NCBI GenBank assembly: GCA_029706075.1
Contig: JAINUG010000007.1
Location: 8,061,501-8,125,500, forward strand
Direction of reading: 5' to 3'
Length of the DNA: 64,000 nt
Source: Aldrovandia affinis
Taxonomy: Eukaryota > Chordata > Actinopteri > Notacanthiformes > Halosauridae
This document shows, in pieces, positions 1-11,240 of this stretch (the first letter of the stretch is position 1; every line of letters starts with the position of its first letter). Below the pieces are notes generated by a model. That model was not told the origin of the DNA. It saw only the letters and a list, made by a program, of their open reading frames with translations, and made no database searches. The position numbers and the translations under genes were made by a program.

Positions 1-1050
1 AGAGAGAGCGGAGGTTGCGATGGACAAGGACAGTGGGAGCAGGTGAGGATGGTTTAGGCACAGAGGGGAGGGGGAAAGAGAAAGACAGAAAGCAATGGTC
101 AGACACATGTAGGGGAGATACCGTAATGTTGGGTAATGCGCAGTTCCTAGTGAAGATCCGGTCCAGTTGGTTACCGGCCTTGTGGGTGGATGGGGATTCA
201 GCCAGGGTGAAGTCGAAGGACTGAAGCAGGGGGAGGAATGCAGAGGCCTGAGAGGTCTCCAGCGGCAGGTTGAAGTCACCGAGGAGTAAGACGGGGGTGC
301 CATCCTCAGGGAAAGCACTGAGTAGGGCATCCATCTCATCTAGGAAACTCCCCAGTGCACCTGGAGGGTGATAAAGAACAATGATGTGCAGTTTACATGG
401 AACAGTGACAGTGACAGCATGAAATTCAAAGGAGGAGGGTGAGAAGTGAGGAAGAGGAACAATACCAAATCTCCACAAGGGGGAGATCAGTATACCTGTC
501 CCTCCACCTCTACCTGAGGGTCGTGGAGTGTGGGAGAAGGTGTAGGCGGCGGAGAGAGCAGCAGGGGTGGCCGTGTTCTGTGGAGTGATCCACGTCTCCG
601 TGAGCGCCAGGAACTGCAGGGAGAGTAGGGAGGCCTAGGCCGAGATTAAATCAGCCTTCCGGACAGCGGACTGGTAGTTCCATAGTCCGCCTGCTACCAC
701 CACGTCAACACCGGGAGATCTGGGAGGGAGGATGAGATTGGAGAGGTTTCGGGTGTGAGTAGAATCTCTCCTAGGCAATCTAGAAGAGGAGACATGGACT
801 GGGATAGGGAGGTAGCATGTAGTGTTAGATGCAGAGGAAGTAGAACAGGGAGATACAAAGCTATGATACTTACCGTGCGGCGAGCACTCTCTAGCTGGCC
901 CCCCTCGGTGGACTACTGCAGGTAGACTCCTCCATCTTTGACCGCCAAGTCTTCGTTCGGTGAGGCTAGGAAGGTGAGGCTGCCGCGAAAAGCTGCCGCT
1001 ATCCACAACTATGGCTGCCTATATGTGGCGAATGCCCCCTGACAACAATA
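1..1050 (-). mobile_element. L2-type LINE, 5' part with endonuclease domain
   Basis: Read on the minus strand, about 640 down to 1 encodes an apurinic-type (EEP) endonuclease of a non-LTR retrotransposon. It begins near ALTETWITPQNTATPAAL, continues through RPSGRGGGTGILIS and LLLGDFNLP, and reaches the SDHCF motif close to base 1. The GDFN and SDH motifs are metal-binding and catalytic signatures of this fold. The upstream leader (ORF 635-1006 minus) is in the same frame and is separated from the endonuclease by one TAG stop at about 632-634. The wording matches fish L2/Maui LINEs. The reverse transcriptase lies outside the window or is missing. About 1050-1260 may be its 5' untranslated leader, with no clear boundary. 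Confidence 0.85.
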
Positions 1051-1300
1051 CAGACTAATTACCAATTCCTTACACTAATCAACTACAGACACGGGTGCTA
1101 CGTCTGTTAAAACAAAACCGATTGAAACGCTAAGTATCAATCAACTTTGAACTAAATCTTCTAAGCAGCGACTGAAGCTAGTAATCGAGACTAATAAACT
1201 GTGGAACAAAAGAAACAAGCTACTAATTAAACTAACAAAGTAACGAGACCTGCTACTGCAACAGGTGAACGATGAACAGGTGAACGATGAACAGGTGAAC
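1051..1300. other. Unassigned junction with short tandem repeat
   Basis: AT-rich sequence between the LINE start and the hAT remnant. At 1261-1302 there are about 2.7 tandem copies of a 15-bp unit (aggtgaacgatgaac), exactly where the hAT reading frame loses similarity to its family. No gene is seen. Confidence 0.6.
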
Positions 1301-2783
1301 TTTAAACCTGGGATCCAGTATGCAGGCCATGATAGGAACTGACCCTGCCAAGTCGTCTTCAGTGTCCAACTTAAACCTAGTTTTCAGCTGTTTTCTCACC
1401 GCGTTCTTAAAGTTGCGAGCTGTCACTACATCGGACTCTTGAACTCTCAGCACCCCATCCTCCACCCGGTTGAGGATAACAGGGTAAATAAATGAGAGCC
1501 CCACACATGATTGTAGTTGCCTTTGCCAGGGGTCTCAGCACAGGCAGTAGCTGCTGGACCAGCTCCCATTGTGAGGCTCTCAGTGAGAGGGCTTTTCTGG
1601 CGGTGGATTTGGTGACAGTTTCTTCGAGTACGGCTTGGACAGGGATACGCTGTTCGTGAAGTCGCTCCAGCATTGTAAAGGTTGAATTCCAACACGTGGG
1701 ACAGTCGGTCTGGAGCGGAAATGACTTACCACTTGCCTCGCCGCATCGATGGCTTTCGCTACTTCAGGTAAATCCAGCCCTGCCTTTATCGCCAACTGTA
1801 ATGTATGTCCAGTGCAGCCAAGGTCATTGGAGAAATCTTCACACAGAGTCATCGCCAGGTTCATGCTGCTGGCATTATTGTGTATAACGCAGAACACCAC
1901 CAGACCCCACTCTCTGATTGTGTCCGTCAGCCTTTGGGCGATGTTGGCATTGGCATGCCTCTTTGGCATCAGGCAGGTGCGGAGTACTTTTGCCTTCATC
2001 TCCCAGGTGGCGGTGAGATAATGCGCTGTCATGGTGATGTATGGCTCCATGGTGGGAGAAGTCCATAGGTCTGTGGTGAGTGAAACACTGATCTTTCATA
2101 TCTGATGCTAATTGCGTGCGCAATTCATCGTACCGGTCTGTGATGGTGTTCCACAGCGTAGTGTGTGAGGGGATAACGTAGCCCGGTTCGAATAGGAATA
2201 GCTGACACTGCTGCAAGTGGTCGAATATCCTTCACAATGAAATTCACTAACAGACCTGTTATTTTCGGTGATCGGATGTTTGAGAATTCTCAGATTGTCG
2301 TCTGCTTAACATTACTTTGTTCACTCTGTTGGCGCTTCTCCTCGCTAACGTTGCCGCTGCTAGTGCTAGCCATAAGCTGGTGTAGCTTTAAATGGTTATG
2401 CATAGCGCTGGTACTGTTGTGGTACTTTAGGGTAGCCTTACATATATTGCAGCTGATGGTTTTATCTGCTCTGGTAAAGTATTTCCACACTGTTGATTGT
2501 AGTCGAGCATTGAGACGTACATCCATGTTTCTTTCTGCCTCTTGCTCTTGCATGTCTGCTGCTTTAGCGCCCACACTGCACAGTGTTAAAGTCACGCATG
2601 ACAACTATGACTTGTTCACAACTACCCACAGCACCCCCAGCTGCATATCTGCTGTAGATGCATTGCCACTGCTTTATTACTGCACCGTGCTAAAACCACA
2701 GATGAACGATTAGTCTACAACGATGCAGAGTGTCGACTAGTGGTTTTGATAGTCGACTAGTCGACTATTCTGTGAAACCCCTA
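1300..2783 (-). pseudogene. hAT transposase remnant (ZBED-like)
   Basis: A decayed hAT superfamily transposase on the minus strand. About 2290-2604 encodes a BED zinc finger (SCNICK... followed by HNHLKLH). About 2110-2216 encodes PGYVIPSHTTLWNTITDRYD. About 1690-2100 encodes LTTDLWTSPTMEPYITMTAH, HNNASSMNLA and CTGHTLQLAI, and 1300-1510 encodes QLKTRFKLDTEDDLAGSVP with ACILDPRFK. These are the RNase H-like core blocks of ZBED1-type proteins in order. Frames change at least three times (for example near 2090, 1680 and 1480), and the C-terminal dimerisation region is missing, cut off at a 15-bp tandem repeat. On the minus strand the right end begins TAGGGGTTTCACAG at 2783, a hAT-like terminus. 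No matching left terminus is seen. Confidence 0.85.
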
Positions 2784-3299
2784 GTGTGCACGTAAGTGCC
2801 CAATTTGTGATATCTGTGTCGGAACTGTGAAGTTTGAATAAAAATGTATATTCCCTGAATCCAGTACCCTTAACAGTCAAATGCCCTTGTTTAAAGTTCA
2901 TACTGAACACAAGTGGTATTACATATTAAAACCCCTCACTTATCCTACATGTAAAATATATTTATTTGATTTAATATAATAATTACTAGACAGGATACCA
3001 ATTATCAATTAAATCACCAAATTTGTTGATAGGCAGAGCAATCTGGTGGATTAACCTTCATCAAAATATGCAACTCACAATTCAATTAAAATTAACAGCT
3101 GGTTTATTAAGTTACAACAGTTGGACAAAGACAAAATATTCAACGTCCAATCTACAGACCTAATAGGTTCAACTACCTTACTAAATACTAAATCCTAGAC
3201 ATAAAAATTACATGCAAGAATCACAAAAGAGATGAAATGGAAGAAAATTATACCAAACCAAGTTTGTCTCTCTCCAAATGCAAACACATGCTGTGAGCT
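2784..3299. other. Intron, nothing recognised
   Basis: AT-rich sequence without convincing coding potential or a repeat I can name. It is presumed to be an upstream ELP4 intron interrupted by transposons. Confidence 0.5.
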
Positions 3300-3404
3300 G
3301 TGAGCAGGGACCAGATCTCCCAAGAAAGCAGGGAGTGTAGAATCAGTCTTGAATTGTTTGTAAATGGCGCTATACAAAAATAAAGATTGATTGATTGAAT
3401 TGCT
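3300..3404 (+). mobile_element. LINE 3' tail (L2/CR1-like)
   Basis: The phrase tgtaaatggcgctatacaaa, followed by aataaagattgattgattg, is the typical 3' end of fish L2/CR1 LINEs: a conserved hairpin-like tail followed by a short tandem repeat, here TTGA. Only the tail is recognisable. The upstream boundary is uncertain. Confidence 0.5.
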
Positions 3405-3922
3405 AGACTCCTCTAAACTGTAAAACACTGAAAGCTCAAGCCTTCAACAGGTCACACAGTGTGTGGAGGAGGGGAGGGGGGGTTGGCTCCCTCCTTCTTT
3501 AGCCCATGCCTGATTAATTTATGATTTGGGCGAAAGCCCTGCGCAAGTCAGGTTCAGGTTATATTTTTATTTTGGGTCACTTACTACCACAATATATATT
3601 TTCAAGGTATCCGCTGAAATGATCCTCTGTTGTGGTGGCACCAAACATCGATAGGGCCTGGGGAAGTCAGTTTGGTTTATACAGAGATGTTGGTTGAGCT
3701 GATATATGGAAAGGCATAATATGCTCAGGCAAAGAATATTGCTACCATGTGACATGGCCAATCATACCATGACCTCTCCTTATTTCTGGTGCCCATAATT
3801 ATTTTCTCCCTGACTCATAATTTCCAGCTCATAATTTCAGCCACATTCTGTTTGCCTGTGCAGGATGACCAAAATGCACCTCCCTGACACCGGCATGTTG
3901 TGTATTTCTTCTGTGTAGTATA
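3405..3922. other. Intron, nothing recognised
   Basis: Non-coding, presumably unique intron sequence up to the Tc1-A terminus. No gene or named repeat is seen. Confidence 0.5.
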
Positions 3923-5220
3923 CAGTGCCATGAAAAAGTATTTGCCCCCTTCCTGATTTCTTCTTTTTTTGCATATTTGTCACACTTAAATGTTTCAGAT
4001 CATCAAACAAATTTTAATATTCGACAAAGATAACCTTAGTGAATACAAAATGCAGTTTTTAAATGATGATTTAATTTATTATGGGGAAAAAAGCTATCCA
4101 ACCCTATCTGGACCTATGTGAAAAAGTAATTGCCCCCCCTTAATAAATCAACCGATTAACCACATTTTTTTTAAAGCTGAGTTCAATTTCACAAGCCGCA
4201 CCCAGGCCTGATTACTGCCAGACCTGTTGAATCTAGAAATCACTTAAATAGAACTTGTCTGACAAAGTGAAGTAGGCTAAAAGATCTCAAAAAGCAGCAC
4301 ATGATGCCGCGATCTAAAGAAATTCAAGAACAGATGAGATGTCATTGACATCTATCAGTCTGGAAAGGGTTACAAAGCCATTTCTAAGGCTGTGGGACTC
4401 CAACGAGAGCCATTATCTACAAATGGATAAAACTTGGAACAGTGGTGAACCTTCCTAGGAGTGGCCGGCCTACCAAAATTACTCCAAGAGCGCATCGACG
4501 ACTCATCCAGGAGGTCACAAAAGACCCCAGACGAACATCTAAAGAACTGCAGGCCTCACTTGCCTCAGTTAATGTCAGTGTTCATGATTCTACAATAAGA
4601 AAGAGACTGGGTAAAAATGGCATCCATGGGAGAGTTCCAAGGCGAAAACCACTGCTGACCAAAAAGAACACAAAGGCTCGTCTCACATTTGCCAAAAAAC
4701 ATCTTGATGACCCCCAAAACTTTGGGGAAAATATTCTGTGGACTGACAAGTCAAAAGTGGAACTTTTTGGAAGGTGTGGGTCCCGTTACATCTGGCATAA
4801 AACTAACACAGCATTCTATAATAAAAACATCATACCAACAGTCAAACATGGAGGTGGTAGTGTGATGGTCTGGGGCTGCTTTGCTGCTTCAGGACCCGGA
4901 CGACTTGCCATAATTGATGGAACCATGAATTCTGCTCTCTACCAGAAAATCCTGAAGGAGAATGTCCGGCCATCAGTTCGTGACCTCAAGCTCAAGCGCA
5001 CTTGGGTTATGCAGCAGGACAATGATCCGAAACACAGCAGCAAGTCCACCTCTGAATGGCTCAAGAAAAACTAAATGAAGGTTTTGGAGTGGCCTAGTCA
5101 AAGCCCGGACTTAAATCCGATTGAGATGCTGTGGCATGACCTTAAACAGGCAGTTCATGCTCGAAAACCCTCCAATGTGGCTGAATTAAAACAATTCTGC
5201 AAAGAAGAGTGGGCCAAAAT
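3923..5220 (+). mobile_element. Tc1-A, 3'-truncated Tc1-like transposon
   Basis: The left terminus cagtgccatgaaaaagtatt follows a TA dinucleotide at 3921-3922. Together with its transposase this is a DD34E Tc1 family element. The element lacks its right terminus. Its transposase frame runs into CKEEWAKI at about 5221, where the sequence switches to the inverted repeat of Tc1-B. See the Tc1-A transposase entry and the junction finding. Confidence 0.9.
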
Positions 5221-5221
5221 A
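4301..5221 (+). pseudogene. Tc1-A transposase pseudogene
   Basis: DD34E transposase, start chosen at the MPRSKEIQEQM methionine near 4301-4306. Helix-turn-helix region: VIDIYQSGKGYKAISKAVGL, then NLPRSGRPTKITPRA. Catalytic blocks: ILWTDKSK (first Asp), MQQDNDPKH (second Asp) and [11 protein letters not shown] (Glu), with GGGSVMVWGCFAASGPG between them. Two frameshifts lie in the N-terminal third (about 4335 and 4402). One stop, TAA at 5072, falls between LKKN and MKVLEWPSQ where the family has Lys. The last ~20 residues are lost at the Tc1-B junction. It is not functional, but the DDE triad is still legible, so it is not very ancient. Confidence 0.9.
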
Positions 5222-6790
5222 TTAGAGAATGACACAAATATTAATTTTCACAAAGTCTGCTACCTCAGTTTTTATGATGGCAATTTGCATATACTCCAGA
5301 ATGTTATGAAGAGTGATCAGATTAATTGCAAAGAGTGATGCAATTAATTGCAATGTCCCTCTTTGCCATGAAAATGAACTTAATCCCCCCAAAAACATTG
5401 ACACTGCATTTCAGCCCTGCCACAAAAGGAATAGCTGACATCATGTCAGTGATTCTCTCGTTAACACAGGTGAGAGTGTTGATGAGGACAAGGCTGGAGA
5501 TCACTCTGTCATGCTGATTGAGTTAGAATAACAGACTGGAAGCTTTAAAAGGAGGGTGGTGCTTGAAATCATTGTTCTTCCTCTGTTAACCATGGTTACC
5601 TGCAAGGAAACACGTGCAGTCATCATTGCTTTGCACAAAAAGGGCTTCACAGGCAAGGATATTGCTGCTAGTAAGATTGCACCTAAATCAACCATTTATC
5701 GGATCATCAAGAACTTCAAGGAGAGAGGTTCAACTGTTGTGAAGAAGGCTTCAGGGCGCCCAACAAAGTCCAGCAAGCGCCAGGACTGTCTCCTAAAGTT
5801 GATTCAGCTGCGGGATCGGGGCACCACCAGTGCAGAGCTTGCTCAGGAATGGCAGCAGGCAGGTGTGAGTGCATCTGCACGCACAGTGAGGCGAACACTT
5901 TTGGAGGATGGCCTGGTGTCAAGAAGGGCAGCAAAGAAGCCACTTCTCTCCAGGAAAAACATCAGGGACAGACTGATATTCTGCAAAAGGTACAGGGATT
6001 GGACTGCTGAGGAATGGGGTAAAGTCATTTTTTCTGATGAATCCCCTTTCCGATTATTTGTGGTATCCGGAAAAAAGCTTGTCCGGAGAAGAAAAGGTGA
6101 GCGCTACCAACAGTAAAGCATCCTGAGACCATTCATGTGTGGGGTTGCTTCTCAGCCAAGGGAGTGGGCTCACTCACAATTTTGCCTAAGAACACAGCCA
6201 TGAATAAAGAATGTCCGAACATCCTCCGAGAGCAACTTCTCCCAACCATCCAAGAACAGTTTGGTGACGAACAATGCCTTTTCCAGCATGATGGAGCACC
6301 TTGCCATAAGGCAAAAGTGATAACTAAGTGGCTCGGGGAACAAAACATCGAAATTTTGGGTCCATGGCCAGGAAACTCCCCAGACCTTAATCCCATTGAG
6401 AACTTGTGGTCAATCCTCAAGTAGCGGGTGGACAAACAAAAACCCACAAATTCTGACAAACTCCAAGCATTGATTATGCAAGAATGGGCTGCCATCAGTC
6501 CGGATGTCCGTTAATTGATGTGCAGAGTTCTTGAAAAGAAGGGTCAACACTGCAAATATTGACTCTTTGCATAAACTTTGCAAAAAGCATGCCTCCAAGT
6601 CCACAAAACAGAGTTCTTGACACAAATATTGACTGCCTTTTGCCTTGACAGCATGAAATGCTTGTGAATTATGTAATTATACTTCAGTATACCATAGTAA
6701 CATCTGACAAAGATCTAAAAACACTGAAGCAGCAAACTTTGTGAAAACCAATACTTGTGTCATTCTCAAAACTTTTGGCCACGGCTGTAT
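5213..6790 (+). mobile_element. Tc1-B transposon
   Basis: A second Tc1 family, with inverted repeats. The right end (6712-6790, finishing aacttttggccacggctgta) is the reverse complement of the left arm at about 5213-5275 (ggccaaaatattagagaatg then acacaaatattaattttcac). The outermost ~12 bases of the left arm are absent because it begins inside Tc1-A. The element is about 1.58 kb, the normal Tc1 size. Confidence 0.88.
5592..6537 (+). pseudogene. Tc1-B transposase pseudogene
   Basis: The start is MVTCKETRAVIIALHKKGF at 5592. An HTH follows (TGKDIAASKIAPKSTIYRII), then the GRPTK hook and a second HTH (RTVRRTLLEDGLVSRRAAKK). Catalytic blocks: KVIFSDESPFRLF, FQHDGAPCHKAKV and [15 protein letters not shown], which is the family's DDE triad. 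One frameshift lies near 6110, after RRRKGERY, and the frame resumes at [13 protein letters not shown]. Stops lie at about 6422 (Gln to TAG before RVDKQKP) and about 6513. It is recently inactivated by comparison with Tc1-C. Confidence 0.9.
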
Positions 6791-6868
6791 GTGTGTGGTC
6801 CATTCTCTGTGAAGTGTTTTGTATGTAGGGGGACGTGTTTTGTTTTTTCTCTGTGCATTGTGTTCATA

Positions 6869-8053
6869 CAGAGGGTAGACAAAATAATCGAAACACCCAA
6901 TAATATATGAATACTTATCAACTAATAAGGAATTGGGCTGCCCTTTGCATTCAATCCTTCTTGGAATGCTGTCACACAAGGTTTGAACGGTTTCTAGTGG
7001 GATATTGGACCAAGAAGGAAAGCCACCAGTTCTTTGAGAGATGACGGCGGTGGAAATCTAGTCCGCACTCTACATTCTAGAACTTCCCATAAAGGTTCAA
7101 TTATGTTTAGATTTGGTGATTAGAGAGGCCATGGGAGGTGTTTGACTTCATCCTGGTGTTCATGAAACTCTTGAATCCATTTAGCAGTGTGTATAGGGGT
7201 GTTATCTTCTTTGAATATGGGAATATCTTGGGGAAACAATGTTTGCACCTCAGGATACACCTGGTCTTCTAAAATGGCCTCATATTCCTTGGCTGTAATT
7301 CTAGCATGCAGAATAATAATCTGGCCCAGTGATTCACACAAGATGGCTGCCCATACCATAACAGATCCACCACCACTGTACTTTCTTCCACTGTTCAGAA
7401 GTCCAGGGTTTGACCTCATTACACAAGGTTATGCTTTGTTGTGCATTGGCCTTAGTTATAAGTGGTTTCTGAATGGCAGCCCTACTATAAATATCAGCTT
7501 TGTGAAGCTGATGATGTACAGTTTTTGTTGAGACTGGGTCATTGACATGTAGTTTCTCTTCTGTGGTCATTTTTGAGGCCGTTGTTTTTAGCAACAGTGT
7601 CATCTATCTCTGTCATTGAGCTTCAATTTGTAACCACTGTTCCTTTTTCCTGGTGCAGTTTGGTGTATGCAGTCATGATTTTTAATTTGACACATTAAAT
7701 AATTTGGCCATTTCTGTGACTGCTGCACCTGCAATTTGGGAACCAACTATTTGACCTATTTCAAAATCTGTTCAATCTCTCATCTCATCTTGCTTTAGAA
7801 ATTCACATATATTAAAATACTTTTTCCTCCATCTAGCAATGGCTTGTTGGTTAAACAGCTAATCGGTTAGCGGTAGTACATTTAGCTGAGGAGAGATTTT
7901 TCACCCTCTCAGGACCAAATCTAAGAGCAGGAAATAGCCTGTCTTTATCATTATATGTTCGTATGTTCTTAAATTAATATGAAACATGTATACTGCTTTT
8001 TACCTAATTTGCGATTTAGTTTTAATTTGGTGTTTCCATTTATTTTCGTTAAT
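6869..8053 (-). mobile_element. Tc1-C, degenerate Tc1-like transposon
   Basis: The left terminus cagagggtagacaaaataat, with cgaaacaccc, follows a TA. A decayed inverted partner (tggtgtttccatttattttc) lies near 8020-8045. Transposase on the minus strand: DPVSTKTVHHQLHKADIY and AAIQKPLITKANA (about 7420-7560), SEQWKKVQW (about 7390-7415), GGGSVMVWAAILCE (about 7330-7370) and IFKEDNTPIHTAKWIQEF (about 7150-7210). Several frame changes and losses are present, and its right end merges into Tc1-D. An inner piece (about 7905-7970) resembles a CR1-like LINE tail, which is uncertain. Confidence 0.75.
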
Positions 8054-9084
8054 GCAATTATATAATTAGCCAATCGTGGCAGCAACTCAATGCATAACAT
8101 CATGCAGATATGGTCAAAGGTTCAGTTGTTGTTCAGACTAAAATGGGGAAGAAATGTGATCGGAGTGACTTTGACCGTGGAATGATTGTTGGTACCAGAC
8201 TGGGTGGTGTGAGTATATCAGAAATGGCTGATTCAATGGGATTTTCATGCACAACAGTCTCTAGAGTTTACAGAGAATGGTGTGAAAAACAAAAAACATC
8301 CAGTGAGCGACAGTTCTGTGGACGAAAACGCATTGTTAATGATAGAGATCAGAGGAGAATGGCCAGACTGGTTCAAGCTGGCAGAAAGGCGACAGTAACT
8401 CAAATAACCACGCGTTACAACAGTGGTATGCAGAAGAGCATCTCTGAACACGTCGAAACTTGAAGTGGATGGGCTACAGCAGCAGAAGACCACACCGGGT
8501 TCCACTGTAAGCTAAGAACAGGAAGGTGGGCACATGCTCACCAAAACTGGACAGTTGTAGATTGGAAAAACGTCACCTGGTCTGACGAATCTCGATTTCT
8601 GCTGCGACATGGTAGGGTCAGAATTTGGCATAAACAAGGTGAATCCATGCATCCATCCTGCCTTGTGTGAACGGTTCAGGCTGGTGGTGGTGGTGTAATG
8701 GTGTGGGGAATGTTTTCTTGCCACACATCAGGCCCCTTAATACCAATTGAGCATTGTATGCCACAACCTACCCGAGTCTTGTTGCTGACCATGTGCATCC
8801 CTTTATGGCCACAGTCTCCCCATCTTCTAATGGCTACTTCCAGCAGGATAATGTGCCATGTCACAAAGCACACGTCATCTCAAGCTGGTTCCACGAACAA
8901 TGAGTTCAGTGTACTCCAATGGCCTCCACAATCATCTGCAGAAACTGTGTATTGCTATCATGTCAACATGGACCAGAATCTCTGAGGAATGTTTCCAGCG
9001 ACTTGTTGAATCCATGCCGCGAATTCAGGCTGGTCTGGGGCCAACCCAGTACTAGAAAGGTGTACCTAATAAAGTGGCCACTGA

Positions 9085-9089
<5 letters not shown>
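8053..9089 (+). mobile_element. Tc1-D, 5'-truncated Tc1-like transposon
   Basis: The right terminus ggtgtacctaataaagtggc, continuing cactgagtgta to 9089, is a common fish Tc1 end. The left inverted repeat is missing. The element starts at about 8053 inside Tc1-C, with the leader aattagccaatcgtggcagc. Transposase on the + strand: MGKKCDRSDFDRGMIVGTRL at 8143, SISEMADSMGFSCTTVSRVY, then frame loss after about 8440. Later fragments such as MVWGMFSCHTSGPLIPIEH (8698) follow. It is badly decayed in its 3' half. Confidence 0.85.

Positions 9090-9152
<63 letters not shown>
9090..9152 (+). repeat. (GT)n microsatellite
   Basis: About 31 uninterrupted GT units directly abutting the terminal TA of Tc1-D. 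Confidence 0.97.
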
Positions 9153-9154
<2 letters not shown>

Positions 9155-9617
9155 GGTGCATTGTATGTATGTGCGTATGTGTTTTCTTGCCTGTTCTGTA
9201 CATATACTGTACACTACGTTATCTAAAATTATTCACACCCTTGATAAAAAGGCTTTATAAAATTAACAAAATGTGAACAGTTACATTATGTGTCAACTAC
9301 AAGTCTGTTGATGTTCAACAAATATACCTATTAACTTAGCAATATGTTCAACACAATATTCTTTAGTCGACTGTTTAACTTGTCAACAACATAAATGTTT
9401 CTCCAACTCAATGATCTGTTGGTAATAAGCAATAGTAAGCAATAATATTAGTTCAGTAGTTGTTGCTTAAGTAACACAATTTATTTGTCCATGGCATTTA
9501 TTAACAATCACTAAACATAAGCTACTGAAAGTCCTACTAATATGCAATGAATGCATATTAAACATTAATGTCTAGTAGATTTATATAGGTCATAATTTGA
9601 CCATTCAAGGAAGCTAT
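9153..9617. other. Intron, AT-rich, nothing firmly recognised
   Basis: At 9222-9250 the phrase taaaattattcacacccttg resembles a Tc1 inverted-repeat end, but no partner or transposase is visible. The rest has no recognisable gene or repeat. Confidence 0.4.
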
Positions 9618-9631
9618 ATATACTATATATA

Positions 9632-9670
<39 letters not shown>

Positions 9671-9691
9671 TATATATATATATATATATAT
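9618..9691. repeat. (TA)n microsatellite
   Basis: Imperfect TA repeat interrupted by tttat and tagt. Confidence 0.95.
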
Positions 9692-9930
9692 GAAATTGGA
9701 CTACCCAAATAAAGTGGAACACAGTTGGGTTGAGTTAATAATTTGTAGACATTTTTATTCCATGCAGTTTCATACAAGTATTCAACAACAATTCTTGCAA
9801 CATAAGGAAAGCATATAAACTATTAACAAAACAGTCCAAGTCAACAGATGTGAATTTGGACTATTAAAATAAAGTGAACATCAGTTTTGTTAGTTGAATA
9901 TCTGCAGACATTTTACTGCATCTATAGACA
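9690..9930 (+). repeat. Diverged direct repeat, two ~80-bp copies
   Basis: Copy 1 (about 9690-9770: gaaattggactacccaaata, then aagtggaacacagttgg) and copy 2 (about 9851-9925: gaatttggactattaaaata, then aagtgaacatcagtttt) are imperfect direct repeats spaced ~160 bp. Both continue into a shared tttgtagacattttta / tctgcagacattttac segment. The family is unknown to me. Confidence 0.6.
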
Positions 9931-11167
9931 TGGGACTTTATGAACAGTTCGGTTTAAAGGGATTAGTTGAGTTTACTGCATCTCTAGTTCTAGTTAGTTA
10001 ATAGTCTAGAGACAGGAATTTTTAAGCTATTAGCTGCTTCCAGCAGTTGTCTTAAACGAAGAAGATTTCTGTAACATCTATATATCTGTGTGCCTTGTGT
10101 GCATTTATGCATGTGTTTTGTGTGCCGGCGGCTCCCTGGGCGTATCCAGTCTGGGCCCACTCTGTTCTGAGATCACCGTGTGGAGACGGAGTCATCTGGT
10201 AAGGCATATGGAAGCTTCTGCTGCTGGAGCCAGCAGGCTGCGGACAGCCCAACGTCCAAACATGGGCACAACTGTTCTATAGGCAGAAGGCAGGGATCCC
10301 CTGTCCTCACCCCACTCTGAGAGGAACCAGGGCGCCCCTCCTAACAGATGCCCATCTTAGCGCTGAGACACTTGCTCCAGCAATAACCCCGCATAGTTAT
10401 CAAACTGTATCAGATTATTGGTGAAAATGTATTTATTCTATCGATTTAATTTCAAATGCGATATCTGTAGTGCATTGATGAATATAAATGACATACAACA
10501 CAGAGAACGCAATAGATAAATATGTATGCTCTGTTAAAGAAACACAGCATTTTAAGTCGAGTATGAATAATTAGGTTTGTTAATTAGCACGTGGATTTTG
10601 ACTCCTATGTATTTCACGCTTACATTTTACATTTAAACGCCAAACGTAAACTCAAAACTCACTCAAATTGTATGACAAAACATTGTCGTAGCTGTAGTAA
10701 ATCAGTGTCTGTTTAACCAGGTCCACATTGAGCACAAATGATGAAAAGAATCAGGGAAGAAAAAGATTGTCAGTGGCACAAGTGCAGCACATTTATATTT
10801 CATTGGCCGGGGAAAACCACGCTGCTCGGCTGAGAGCCTCCCTAGAGTTGTTTGTGCCACAATTGACCTTAAAGTTTAATAATAAGTTTCCAGCGAAGCG
10901 CCACCTTGGTCTGTGGCCCTGAGAGACCCGGCAGGCAGCTCACCAAATGGCGAGCCAAGAGCCTCCTGGGCTGGAACCTTCTGGAAGCCTGGGAGCTGGA
11001 GTGGCGTCACGGCTAGCTTTCAGATGGGAACAGTGGGGCAAAATGAGCCACTCCTGCTTGCACTAGGAGATACTAGTTATAGGCCAGTAACCCGGCAACA
11101 GAAGTCCACTGACTCTCAAAAACAGAAGGCATGCCCTATTTAAAGTACCGTAATTATAAAAGCTAGC

Positions 11168-11170
<3 letters not shown>
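9931..11170. other. ELP4 intron, nothing firmly recognised
   Basis: Mixed sequence. A GC-rich patch lies at 10120-10380 and another at about 10890-11100. No ORF has family features. It is presumed to be the intron upstream of the exon at 12977. Confidence 0.5.
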
Positions 11171-11207
<37 letters not shown>

Positions 11208-11240
11208 CTCTCTCCCCTCTCTCTTCTTCTTCCCCTCTTC
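11171..11240. repeat. Poly(T) run with CT-rich tail
   Basis: 37 consecutive T (11171-11207) followed by ctctctcccctctctcttct. This may be the reversed A-tail of a retroposed copy, but no body is recognisable to its right. Confidence 0.9.

Noticed and set aside
2237-2713. 158-residue ORF on the + strand
   Set aside because: Antisense shadow of the hAT BED-finger region; hydrophobic composition is a by-product.
9085-9276. Cys-Val repeat peptides across the GT tract
   Set aside because: Microsatellite artefact in several frames.
10126-10190. GC-rich stretch with a GT-like donor (catctggtaagg) and a peptide loosely like the ELP4 LGSPLWGDDI region
   Set aside because: Only a few scattered residues agree, the flanks lack a good acceptor, and the true preceding ELP4 exon should be far better conserved. 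Treated as chance.
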